64,000 nucleotides of DNA, taken from contig JARDYH010000005.1 of the NCBI GenBank assembly GCA_029215795.1, positions 157,505,814-157,569,813 on the forward strand, read 5' to 3'. Every line of letters starts with the position of its first letter. Position 1 is the first letter of the stretch. The notes beneath the pieces are model-generated. The model had not been told where the DNA came from, searched no databases, and saw nothing but the letters and a program-made list of their open reading frames with translations. A program made the translations under genes and the position numbers. Below, piece after piece: positions 55,086 to 64,000 of this stretch. This stretch comes from Anniella stebbinsi. Lineage: Eukaryota > Chordata > Lepidosauria > Squamata > Anniellidae.

Positions 55086-55352
55086 GCAATGAAATGAAAT
55101 AAATGCTGGATCAGACCAAGGATCCATCTAGTCCAGCACTTTGTTCACACAGTGGCCAACTAGCTGTCAACCGGGAATCCACAAGCAGGACACAGGTACA
55201 ACAGCACCCTGCCCATGTTCCTCAGCAACTGGTGTATATAGGCCTCTGATACTGAAGGTAGCACAGAGCCATCAGGACTAGTAGCCATTGATAGCCTTAT
55301 CCTCCAGGAATTTATCCAACCCCCTTTTAAAGCCATACAAATTGGTGGAGGA
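55086..55352 (-). mobile_element. CR1-like LINE 3' fragment
   Basis: The plus strand has 'gctggatcagaccaaggatc', 'gttcacacagtggccaacta' and 'ccaggaatttatccaacccc', colinear with 46979-47240 in the same orientation. Confidence 0.85.
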
Positions 55353-55374
55353 AAGGTATTTGGATCTTCTATAA

Positions 55375-55495
55375 GCCTTTCCCAACATGGCACCCTCCAG
55401 ATATGTTGGACCATCACCCTCTGCCAGCATGACTGGGGCTGATGGGAGTTGTAGTCCAACACATCTGAAAGGCGCCAGGTTGCAGAAGGCTGCCC
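55375..55495. repeat. Palindromic repeat ('ggcaccctccagatatgttg' family)
   Basis: The left arm 'cctttcccaacatggcaccc' and 'tccagatatgttggac' mirrors 'gtagtccaacacatctgaaa' and 'ggcgccaggttgcagaaggc'. Confidence 0.75.
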
Positions 55496-55504
55496 TACAA
55501 CATT

Positions 55505-55892
55505 TCCCCTATGAGGGAAGGTCACAACTGCCAGGATTGTTTTGCTTGGGAGAAAAGGAGGCAAAGGGGAGACATGATAGTGGTGTACAAAATTATGCAT
55601 GGTGTGGAGAATGTGGACAGGGAGATAAAAGGAAGTACTTCTTCACACAGCGCATAGTTAAACTATGGAATTCAGCAATTTGGATGACTTTAAAAATTCC
55701 TGGAGGAGAAGGCTACCTCCTATATCAGAGGCTGTATGCCTATGTACACTAGTTGCTGGGGACCGTGAGTGGGAGGGTGCTGGTGCACTTAGGTCTTGCT
55801 TGTGGGTTCCTGGTCAACAGCTAGTTGGCCACTGTGTGAACACAGTTCTGGCCTAGATGGTATGATCTAGCATGGCTCTTCTTATGTAGAGA
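55505..55892 (+). mobile_element. CR1-like LINE 3' fragment
   Basis: It reads 'atgatagtggtgtacaaaat', 'ttcttcacacagcgcatagt', 'gttggccactgtgtgaacac' and 'tctagcatggctcttcttat', the sense direction of the CR1 3' end. It faces the minus-strand copy at 55086-55352. Confidence 0.85.
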
Positions 55893-56074
55893 GGCAGTCA
55901 GTGGCACCACAGTAAAGACCCCCTTCCTGGTTTTTTGCAATTGGGCTGTTTGGGGGATACTGGGAGCTGTAGTCCAACACACGTGGATGGCCCTAACGTG
56001 GGGGAGGCTGCTGTAAAATGTTGCACAACCACGAGGGCTTGTGGTAATAGTAATGACAGTGGTTCTCTCAGATA
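55893..56074. other. Short stretch with a palindromic remnant
   Basis: 'gatactgggagctgtagtcc' at about 55957 is half of the palindromic family. Confidence 0.4.
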
Positions 56075-56280
56075 TCTTGTTTGTGCCTTTATAGGTTAAG
56101 GCCAAAACCTTAAAGCTGGCCCAGGAGCAAATTGGCAGCCAGTACAGTTCTTTCAACACCCGTACTGCTAGACTTCTCATGCAACAACCTCACCACTACA
56201 TTCTGCACTAGGTGCAGCTTCCGGACCACACATGAGGGCAGTCCCACACAGAGCACATTACAATATGCTCTGTGTGGGAG
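56075..56280 (-). mobile_element. L2-like LINE fragment
   Basis: The minus strand reads AYCNVLCVGLPSCVVRKLHL and QNVVVRLL, a decayed form of the LDFCNALYIGLPL..RKLQLVQNMAARL block. Confidence 0.75.
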
Positions 56281-56454
56281 GGGGCCTTTTTTTGGTCTGG
56301 TATTTTTTTTTTTTTTGGCAATCCAACACAAAACAAAAAAAGAAAATTAAAGCATGCCATAAAAGCATATCCATTCATTATAATTGTTCACAACACCTTT
56401 AATAAAAAGAAAAGAGAGAAAGATTTGACGCCTCTATTTCAAAATATACCTTAA
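56281..56454. other. A/T-rich stretch
   Basis: A T-run at 56305-56318 and AAAAGAAAAGAGAGAAAG-type sequence; nothing recognised. Confidence 0.3.
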
Positions 56455-56990
56455 TATAAAGCCATATTGCATTGGCTGCCTGTACGTTTCTGAGCCCGAT
56501 TCAAGGTGCTGGTTTTTAACCTATCAAGCGTTACGCGGCTTGGGACCATGCCTCTCCCGACATGAACCTACCTTAGGGTGACCAGATAAAATCCAGGTCA
56601 GGGCTCCTGTAACTTTAACAGTTGTAGAGAAAAGGGAATTTCAGCCAGTGTCATTTGTATGCAATTTGTTCCTGGTGAAATTCCCTCTTCATCACAACAG
56701 TTAAAGGTACATGCACTATACTAAAGTGACCATATACAAAAGAAGGCAGGGCCCCTGCACCTTTAACTGTTGTGATGAAGAGGGAATTTCACCAGGGACT
56801 AATTGCATACAAATGACACTGGCTGAAATTCCCTTTTTTCTACAACTGTTAAAGTTACAGGAGCCCTGACCTGGATTTTATCTGGTCAGCCTAACCTACC
56901 TGTACACTACACTCAACATCTAATGTTCTCCCCCGGGTGCCTACTCCGAGGGAAGCTTGGAGGATGGCAACAAGGGAGAGGGGGCCCTCC
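56455..56990 (+). mobile_element. L2-like LINE fragment split by a hAT-type element
   Basis: The text 'gcattggctgcctgtacgtt' to 'ctcccgacatgaacctacc' continues after the insertion with 'tgtacactacactcaacatc' and 'cccgggtgcctactccgagg'. The uninterrupted equivalent is at 43060-43260. Confidence 0.9.
56574..56893. mobile_element. TAGGGTGACC family element inserted in an L2 copy
   Basis: A 320-bp copy with the ends TAGGGTGACCAGATAAAATC and GATTTTATCTGGTCAGCCTA. Perfect 8-bp duplications acctacct lie at 56566-56573 and 56894-56901. Confidence 0.95.
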
Positions 56991-57519
56991 CCCAGCTTCC
57001 AGTGACCAAGAGGAGGTTGTCTTCTGCCTGGGAATGCCTCCAGAGTGAGGACAGAGAGGCAGAAAAGCTGGGCTGACCTTGCTCTGGCTGGAAAAGTCAG
57101 GGGAAGTCCCTGACTTTTGTTTCTTTGCCCCGGGTGGCTTTGAATCTGCATCTGCGCCATATAATTGATGAAGCACAGATTCGGAGCCACCCTGGGGCAG
57201 ACGATGTCAAGACAGCCCCCTGGATAGCAGACTGAACAGGCAGGCATCCAGGTCATCTGGTTCAATCTCTCACACTCTAGTGAGATGTACTGTATATCTA
57301 TTTACATTATTATAATAATTTTTAAATTTGCATCTTTTACAATATTATAATAATTTTAAATTTGCATCTTTCTATCTACCTATCTATATAAATTAGCATA
57401 TGCAAATTTTATTCAAATCAGCCCTCTCTTTTGTTCCCACCCTTTTTTGGGGGGGTGATGCATTTCTTCTTTTGGGGCAATGAATAGCAGTTGCTGAAGT
57501 CCAAGTGCCTGGGGTTTGG
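56991..57519. other. Intergenic DNA, partly possible LINE sequence
   Basis: The first part may still be a diverged L2 region. 57293-57385 contains two copies of 'aattttaaatttgcatcttt'-like text separated by about 45 bases. Nothing else is supported. Confidence 0.35.
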
Positions 57520-57615
57520 GCCTTCTCAATGTTTTGGCCTACAACTCCCATTGTCCCCCACCATTGGCTATGCTGGTGAGGGCTGCTGGGAGCTGCAGGC
57601 TGGAACATCAGGAGG
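57520..57615. repeat. Palindromic repeat ('acaactcccattgtccccca' family)
   Basis: The left half 'tgttttggcctacaactccc' is mirrored by 'gctgctgggagctgcaggct'. Confidence 0.6.
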
Positions 57616-57636
57616 GCCCGGATCTGGAAGCTTTAG

Positions 57637-58289
57637 TAGGGTGACCCTATGAAAAGGAGGACAGGGCTTTTGTAACTTTAACAGTTGTATAGAAAAGTGG
57701 ATTTCAGCAGGTGTCATTTGTATGCATGCAGACCTGGTGAAATTCCCTTTTCATCAAAACTAGGGTGACCAGATAAAATCCAGGTCAGGGCTCATAACTT
57801 TAACAGTTGTAGAGAAAAGGGAATTTCAGCCAGAGTCATTTGTATGCAATTAGTTCCTGGTGATATTCCCTCTTCATTACAACAGTTAAAGTTGCAGGGG
57901 CCCTGTTGTCTTTTGTATATGGTCACTCTAGTACAGTGCCTGCAACTTTAATTGTTGTGATGAAGAGGGAATTTCACCAGGAACTAACTGCATACAAATG
58001 ACACTGGCTGAAATTCCCTTTTCTCTGCAACTGTTAAAGTTACATGAGACCTGACCTGGATTTTATCTGGTCACCCTAATCAAAACAGTTAAAGCTGCAG
58101 GAGCCCTGACCTCTTTTGTATCTGGTCACTCTACAAAAGGGGGCAGGGATCCTGCAGCTTTAAGTGTTGTGATGAAGAGGATGTTTCACCAGGTGCTGTA
58201 TGCATACAAATGACACCTGCTGAAATCCTCTGTTCTATACAAGTGTTAAAGATATAGGAGCCCTGTCCTCCTTTCCATAGGGTCACCCT
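57637..58289. mobile_element. TAGGGTGACC family element carrying a second copy inside it
   Basis: The outer copy runs from TAGGGTGACCCTATGAAAAG to CCATAGGGTCACCCT. Its two halves (57637-57760 and 58087-58289) are interrupted in the middle of 'tcttcatcaaaacagttaaa'-type sequence by the inner copy. The flanks share gctttag. Confidence 0.9.
57761..58078. mobile_element. Inner (younger) TAGGGTGACC family element
   Basis: The 318-bp copy has the AAATCCAGGTCAGG-type arms. Perfect 8-bp duplications atcaaaac lie at 57753-57760 and 58079-58086, inside the outer copy. Confidence 0.95.
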
Positions 58290-58309
58290 GCTTTATAGCA
58301 TCCCATGGC

Positions 58310-58445
58310 ATGGGTGGTAGAGCACAGCCTTTGCATGAAGAAGGTCCCAGGTTCACTTTCTGGCACTACCAGGTAGGGCTGGGGAAGAGGGCCGAAACTG
58401 AAACACTTGAGAGCCATTGTTGTCTGTCAGTGTCAACTACACTTA
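58310..58445 (+). mobile_element. tRNA-derived SINE, head-truncated
   Basis: 'gggtggtagagcacagcctt', 'aggtcccaggttcactttct' and 'taccaggtagggctggggaa' match the family at 40246. Confidence 0.75.
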
Positions 58446-59539
58446 TTGTGTACATGGAAGGCTAATGAGCAAAAAGCTCTAAAACGACTCCTGGTTTCTC
58501 TGCAGAGGTGGGGAGTGGAAGTGGTGAGTCTCGTTCGATAGAATGGTGAATTGTGTAGCACTTTCAGGCTGCAATCTGGTTTTTTACAGGATTGGGACCA
58601 CATTTGAGCAGTGAGCAGGGCTAAAGGCAAAAAGGGAGGGGACAAAATACCAGAAACTTCAGCACATTTTAATGTAAAGCTCTCACTGCCAGAAGAAACT
58701 GAGCTTTAGGAGAGGCTTTCCAGCTGTTTAGAATGGGGGGAAACTGCACAAAAGCCGGAAACTACCAAACAATCTGCGTTCGGGGAAAAGTGGTGGGGCC
58801 AGTTGAAGGGGGCGTGGCCTTCTGCCAAAACCCAGAGGGCCAGACTGGAACTGCAGGTGGGCCAGATTTGACCTGCAGGGCTGAGGTTCAACACCCCAGC
58901 TCTAGCATGACCAAGACACAGATTCCAAAATGCAGACAAGGGGAAGCCCAATCCTTAATGGCTGGGATCAGCAGGGGAAAAGCAGGTTTGATTCCTGTCT
59001 CAGTGGTGCCCCTAACACCTCTACTTTCTGACCTATAGGGGAATGGTTGTCATCCATTCCTATACAGAGAGCGAAGTGGGGATACTAAGCACAGCACATG
59101 CACCCCACCCACAAAACCAGGCACATTACTTCTATGGACAGAAATCCCGCAAAGGAGTTTGTGTGCTATGTGCAGAGATCTGTTGCACCCCACTGGGTCC
59201 CTTTACTGTGTAAACTCTGCACACACAACATCAAGCATTGTATTCCTAGAATAGTTTTAGTCTTGTTCTTAATTTTACAACTAAGGTTATATTAGGCATA
59301 CTGCCATTGGATAATGATAATCTTCAATTCTTACCTGTGACTCTAAGGTAAGCATCTTGGTCCAAATCCACATTACCAATCCCCCACAGGATCCCAATAC
59401 ATCTCCATTCGGCCTCTCACACAACTGTTGGCTTTTAGAATAATCACTTGGGGTTCAAAAAAAGATCTTGTTGTTGCTCTGATGAATCAAGGATGATCAC
59501 AGGACACCTCCTTTGCACATGTTAAGAAACAAGGGTAGA
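58446..59539. other. Intergenic DNA, nothing recognised
   Basis: No supported gene or repeat. Confidence 0.4.
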
Positions 59540-59579
59540 CGGTGGTGTCCTCCAGATACTTTGGACTACACCTCCCATC
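59540..59579. repeat. Half of a palindromic repeat, cut by the next element
   Basis: 'gtggtgtcctccagatactt' and 'tggactacacctcccatc' are the left arm of the 'ctccagatgttttgga' family; the right arm is absent after the insertion at 59580. Confidence 0.5.
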
Positions 59580-59812
59580 TAGGGTGACCATATGGAAAAG
59601 AGGACTGGGCTCCTGTATCTTTAACAGTTGTATAGAAAAGGGAATTTCTGCAGGTGTAATTTGTATGCATGATGCACCTGGTAAAATTCCCTCTTCATCG
59701 TAACAGTTAAAGCTGCAGGAACCCTGCTGTCTTTAGCTAGAGAGGTCAGGGCTCCTGTGGCTTTAACTGACGCAATGAAGGGGGGATTTCACCAGGTGCT
59801 GCATGCATAGAA
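59580..59812. mobile_element. TAGGGTGACC family element, right end lost
   Basis: The left end TAGGGTGACCATATGGAAAA and most of both arms are present, but the copy ends at 'caggtgctgcatgcatag' without its right terminus. Confidence 0.8.
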
Positions 59813-60054
59813 ATAGGTTTTTGTAACTGTTTTTGGATAACAAAAAGAGAAGGTAGTGTGGTTGTAGGAACTCAACAGTGTTGCATCCAAGATTAGTAGA
59901 CCCACTGAAATGAATGGGATTTAAGTTGGCTACAACCCAGAGTCATTACAGTTTAATTATAGTTGTGTTCTTCCCGTGAGTAACTGTTGGCTCATTTTGA
60001 ACTGCTGTTGAAGTTTGGATGATAATATCTAGAAGAGAAGGGGTAAACAACTTA
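59813..60054. other. Short unassigned stretch
   Basis: Contains a remnant of the 'cccactgaaatgaatgggat' repeat at about 59900. Nothing else. Confidence 0.35.
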
Positions 60055-60165
60055 CTGCCCTTGAGAAGTTTTAGACTACAAGTCCCAGAATCCCTTCCCC
60101 ACTGATCATGCTAGCTGGGGCTTATGGGAGTTGTAGACCAAAATATCTGGAGGACACCAGGTTGA
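60055..60165. repeat. Palindromic repeat ('agactacaagtcccagaatc' family)
   Basis: The arms 'ttttagactacaagtcccag' and 'ttatgggagttgtagaccaa' with the end 'ctggaggacaccaggttgag'. Confidence 0.65.
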
Positions 60166-60271
60166 GCTAGAACAGTGTTTCCTCATATTGTGGGGCAGAC
60201 ATTCCTTGGGGGAAAACAGTATACCTGGAAGGGTGTAGGCATAAAATTCTAGGGACTCTGAGGTATGCAGA

Positions 60272-60506
60272 ATCTGCCAGTGTGGCAGCAAGTATGTTGT
60301 AGTGAGAATGAGGAGACCTGGGTTCAAGTCCCCCACTTAACTTGTCCATGAAGCTCACTGGGTGATTTTAGGCCAATCACTGTCTCTCAACTTAACCTAT
60401 CTCACAGGGTTGTTGTGTGGATAAAATGGAGATGAGGAGGATCATGTAAGCCACCTTGGGATCTTTGGAAGAAAGGTTGGATATAAATACAACACACAAA
60501 TAAATA
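60272..60506 (+). mobile_element. tRNA-derived SINE (second type)
   Basis: The head 'gcagcaagtatgttgtagtg' with B-box-like 'gggttcaagtccc', the body 'cctatctcacagggttgttg' and 'tggataaaatggagatgagg', and the tail 'ggttggatataaatacaaca'. It matches 37396-37620. Confidence 0.8.
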
Positions 60507-62344
60507 ACCTTCCTCCCCTTACTAGCCAAGGCATGGTGGGTTGAATCACCTCTCACCGGTCATCTGATAAGCCTGGATTTGGGGAGTTTCTCACAAATGT
60601 GCTCCATCACCACATCCTGATTTGGGAAGGATTGATGCTTCACATATAACAATTGTAATTTCCTTATATGTAAATCATGAGAGATCAGAGACGTCTTAGC
60701 ACATTCCCCTTTCTAACATCAGTGTTGTATTAATGCTCTGATCTACACATCTTTGCACAAAGCATGATATGCCTGCTCACATTGCTTTGTGCAGGGATCT
60801 CCGCACTTTCTGCTGCAGGGTAGATGGTTGGCAGGCAGGCACTGGTTTAGGAGTGCAGCAGGCAGAATAAGGTTAGGAAATGGGGTGCCCCCACCTACCC
60901 ACAGACTCAAAAAGAAAATTGAGAAACACCATCCAAGACAGGGGGGGATTTTGTTCTGTGGCCTCCTGTTGAATCAGTCAACAACTTGCAACCGACCCAT
61001 TCGGGAGGTGCTGTTTGTGAGCGATTACCTAAGATCCCCGAGGGAAAGAGTAGTCATGTCTGTTTATTAAGAACTGGTGCACCTGTATAAATACAGCAAC
61101 AAGATCTGACTCATTAGCAACCGCTCTGTTGGGAAACCAGACTGTTGCGCATTGATGAACTACTGCAAGGGGGAACCATTTAGGGTCAAAAACACAGGAC
61201 ATGATGGGGCTCCTACACAGACCCATGTTTTGGAGGTCCCAGCCCCATCTGTATCTATACCAGAGATGGGCAGATTTCAGGTTTATCGGATCTACTTTTG
61301 TTTATTACTAGAAACCCAAAATCCACCAACTAGAGCCGGGTGCAAGGATTAAAGAACAGGGTGCCTCTGAGCACATTACAAGCTCAGGAATTTCTCTTCA
61401 GTGCCAGAACTGAACTGTGCTTGCATAAAAGTCCACTCCTGGTTACCCCAAGCATTCTTAGCAGCTAGATTTAGTGGGGGGAAGTCACATTGTTATTAAA
61501 CAAGTAAGGGCGCAATTCTATGCCTGTTTAGACAGAAGTCCCATGCCTGGCTGGGGAATGCTGGAATAGGATTGTGACCTAAGGGTCAGAAACACTTGCC
61601 ACCCTATTGGAAATCACCCAGTGATCTACCAGTAGATAGATAAGATCCATGATCTAGAGTAGAGTACATAGAGAGGAAAGCACACTCAACTGATTGTTAG
61701 GGGAGCTGCTACTACAAGAAAACTGGGCTATGACATCAACTACCAGGGGGCTGTCTATACGCAGGGAAAGCTCCACGGTGGCTGTGGATCTGTAGACAAC
61801 GCAAGCACAGCTTCACAGCCACTGCAGGGCTTTCCCACGATGCTGCGGTTTGAAAAAGTTTCCAATCGGAGTGACATCAATATGGCACTTCCACCGTCTG
61901 ATGTCGCTCCAGGGTCAATCCTGGGCCAAATCCAAGGCAGTGCCTGATGGAAGGTGACTGGCGATTGGTTGCCTTCTACAAGGGAGAGGGCAGGGGTGGC
62001 TCCTGTACCCAGATGGCTGCCCAGAAACCCCACACTCCCTTCTCGGCATCGAGATTACCCAATGCCACTCCGGGATAGGGTAAGTGTGGGGTTTGAGAGG
62101 GAGGTGGCACCAACCCAGGACTGTCATAAACACCTGGACATATCCCTAATATATAGTACCTTTTTGTGGATTTTCAATTCTAAAGCTCTTTTGGAAATAA
62201 GACTGGCTGAAAAGATGGCTACAGTAAATATCAGTTACACATAGCATCAGTGACACCACACCAAATCCATTCTGCCCTTCATCTAAAACCTAGTGCAGTG
62301 CAGATACTCTGGACCTATTGCCATAGAACATAAGGATTAACATA
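60507..62344. other. 1.8 kb, mostly unassigned
   Basis: About 61505-61585 ('gcgcaattctatgcctgttt', 'ggaatgctggaataggattg') is a remnant of the 'caatcctatgcatg' palindromic family. No exon was recognised. Confidence 0.4.
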
Positions 62345-62420
62345 GGGATGTTATTGGACCGCAACTCCCATCAGTCCTAGCCAACAGTGTGGGATGCTGG
62401 GAGTTGCAGTCCATTCCTTT
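62345..62420. repeat. Palindromic repeat
   Basis: 'gaccgcaactcccatcagtc' mirrored by 'gatgctgggagttgcagtcc'. Confidence 0.65.
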
Positions 62421-62635
62421 CTCTTGCCCTGCATAAAGGACTGAGTGTGAATTTGTTCACATGAAGCATTCATTTCTATGAACATGGCAACAGCATGCTA
62501 GTCCTTATGAACCGCCACATGTTTAGCAGTCTTTGCTTTCTTAGGGTGGCTAATACAGCCCTTCAGTGAGCAGCAGGTTCAATCTGGGAAATGAACCCTT
62601 TTGCAGATGGCTTTCCTCTCTGCAATGATATACAT
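62421..62635. other. Short unassigned stretch
   Basis: Nothing recognised. Confidence 0.3.
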
Positions 62636-62722
62636 TTCTAATCAGTTTTATGTATTTTATCCTGTTTTGTATTTAATGTTGTTCCCTGCCTCGATCCAGA
62701 AGGAGAGACAGGTAATAAATAA

Positions 62723-62757
<35 letters not shown>
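62636..62757 (+). mobile_element. L2-like LINE 3' UTR only
   Basis: 'atcagttttatgtattttat', 'tgttgttccctgcctcgatc' and the (ATT)n tail at 62724-62757 equal the end of the L2 copies at 53453 and 63628. No ORF2 sequence remains. Confidence 0.8.
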
Positions 62758-62759
<2 letters not shown>

Positions 62760-62789
62760 CTGAGTCTTGCATTTTGTCTTGCTCTGTAG

Positions 62790-63075
62790 TAGGGCTGTGA
62801 CGTCATCACCCGCTGTGACCAGGAAATGCAGTGGCCCACAGCGAGGACGGAAGATGACGTCAGGACGATGGCAGAGGAGGCAGCAGGTAAGCAGGGAGTA
62901 TGGGGGGAGGGAAGGAGAGGGGAGAGCTGGAGGGAGTGCTGTGGACAGACCCGGATCGGACCTGGATCCAATACGGATTGGATCGGGCCCAATCCAATAC
63001 GGACGGGATTGGGCCCAATCCAGATCTGACAGATCGGGATCCAGATCGGATCGGGGGAGTCCGTTCACAGCCCTA
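62790..63075. mobile_element. Non-autonomous hAT element (TAGGGCTGTGA ends), GATCC-rich
   Basis: The 286-bp element starts TAGGGCTGTGACGTCATCAC and ends CCGTTCACAGCCCTA. Perfect 8-bp duplications ctctgtag lie at 62782-62789 and 63076-63083. The right half consists of 'ggatcggacctggatccaat'-type words in both orientations, as in 7288-8627. Confidence 0.9.
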
Positions 63076-63084
63076 CTCTGTAGC

Positions 63085-63372
63085 ATGTATTCCAAATGTG
63101 ATCTCACCACAGATTTTTAGAAAGGCATTATGATACTTTTTTTTTATTCCTTTCCTAATAATTTCCAACATGGCATTTTCCTGTTTCACAGCAGTCATAC
63201 AACAGCTCTACATTTTCCTCGAGCTGTTCGCCACAAGCCCAGGATCCCCTTTTCTGGCCAGTCATCCCATCAATGTACGTGAAGCTGGGGTTGTTTTGCT
63301 CCAAAGTACATCACTTTATACTTGCTTGAACTGAGCCACATCTGCCATTTAATTCACATTTCCTCAGTTTGG
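63085..63372 (-). mobile_element. CR1-like LINE fragment
   Basis: The plus strand has 'catcaatgtacgtgaagctg', 'gggttgttttgctccaaagt' and 'tgagccacatctgccattta', the antisense of the CR1 region just upstream of its 3' end. Confidence 0.75.
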
Positions 63373-63882
63373 AGTGATCCTGTTCACACAACATGCTAGC
63401 CCAGGCTCAGTGGTTGAGTGTGGGTTGTTTGTTGAATTGTGGATTAGCATGTTATCTGAATCCAGGACATTTTCCGCAGGGCAGCTTGTTAACCATGCAC
63501 TATGGCTTGTTAACCACCCTGAATAACCCAGCAATAAACCATGACTTTTGAAGGTGTCTTGTTTGAAGGAAAAAAGACACACTGCATGGTTGACAAGCCA
63601 CCGTGTGGAAAATGTCCTGGTTAGACAATACGCAGGCCTACCCAGTCGAATTTTAAGAGTTTTATTGGCATTTTAATAATGCATTAGTTTTGATATGTTT
63701 TTAATCAGTTTTATGTATTTTATATCATTTGATTTTAATGTTGTTCCCTGCCTCGATCCAGAGGGAGAGGCAGGTAAGAAATAAATATTATTATTATTAT
63801 TATTATTATGCTAAACCACAGTTCAGCAAACAACCCTCACTCAACCACTGAGTGTGGGTTAGCATGTTGTGTGAACATAGTC
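63373..63882. mobile_element. Palindromic element split by an L2 insertion
   Basis: The left arm 'tgttcacacaacatgctagc' and 'cagtggttgagtgtgggttg' pairs with the right arm 'tcactcaaccactgagtgtg' and 'agcatgttgtgtgaacatag'. An inner pair (ctggacattttccgcagg-like / cgtgtggaaaatgtcctgg) flanks the centre. The L2 piece at 63628-63810 lies within the right half. Confidence 0.75.
63628..63810 (+). mobile_element. L2-like LINE 3' end inside a palindromic element
   Basis: It begins 'gcaggcctacccagtcgaat' with the ORF2 stop (tttTAA) and ends in an (ATT)n tail at 63788-63809. It is younger than its host element. Confidence 0.85.
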
Positions 63883-64000
63883 AAACACCCTAAATAGTTT
63901 TCTCTCTCTGTTGCTCCAAAGGCCAGGGCCAGAACCAATGGGTAGAAACTGGAGGGAAGCTGATTTCAGCTAAGCATTAGTCAAAACTTCCTAATGCTAA

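Noticed and set aside
55387..55752. 121-codon plus-strand frame
   Set aside because: It is composed of a palindromic repeat and the CR1 3' region, both non-coding.

Overview
This is vertebrate nuclear DNA. The repeat profile (many L2-like and CR1-like LINE 3' ends, tRNA-derived SINEs, and a dense crop of palindromic hAT-type DNA transposons, with no L1 or Alu) points to a sauropsid, most likely a squamate reptile. That assignment is an inference from repeat content. Almost all of the 64 kb is intron, intergenic sequence or dispersed repeat.

Only three host gene pieces are clear. At 2414-2634 (+) lies the last coding exon of PPP1R11 (protein phosphatase 1 inhibitor-3), with its 3' UTR; earlier exons must lie before the window. 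At 35435-35785 (-) lies a RING-finger exon that I recognise as the first coding exon of RNF39. At 46674-46761 (+) lies a complete tRNA-Tyr(GTA) gene with a 15-nt intron. In human, PPP1R11 and RNF39 are convergent neighbours in the extended MHC class I region, so the window appears to be the squamate counterpart of that segment. The downstream SPRY-coding exons of RNF39 should lie between about 3 and 35 kb on the minus strand, but I could not find them.

Layout. 0-3 kb: end of PPP1R11. 3-35 kb: presumed RNF39 intron and intergenic DNA packed with repeats, including a 1.34-kb CpG-rich hAT element (7288-8627), a cluster of palindromic elements (12.5-13.4 kb and 24.0-26.0 kb), an L2 LINE fragment with an open 3' reverse-transcriptase frame (27456-28853) and a truncated U2 snRNA pseudogene (30289). 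35-36 kb: RNF39 exon 1 and a possible promoter. 36-64 kb: no protein-coding exon recognised; one tRNA gene, more LINE fragments and nested hAT insertions.

The most instructive structure is the family of non-autonomous elements whose ends read TAGGGTGACC...GGTCACCCTA. Several copies are flanked by perfect 8-bp target duplications, the hallmark of hAT transposition. They include a copy nested in another copy, a copy inside a SINE and a copy inside an L2 fragment, which gives a relative order of events. I found no CRISPR array, operon or prokaryotic-type system.
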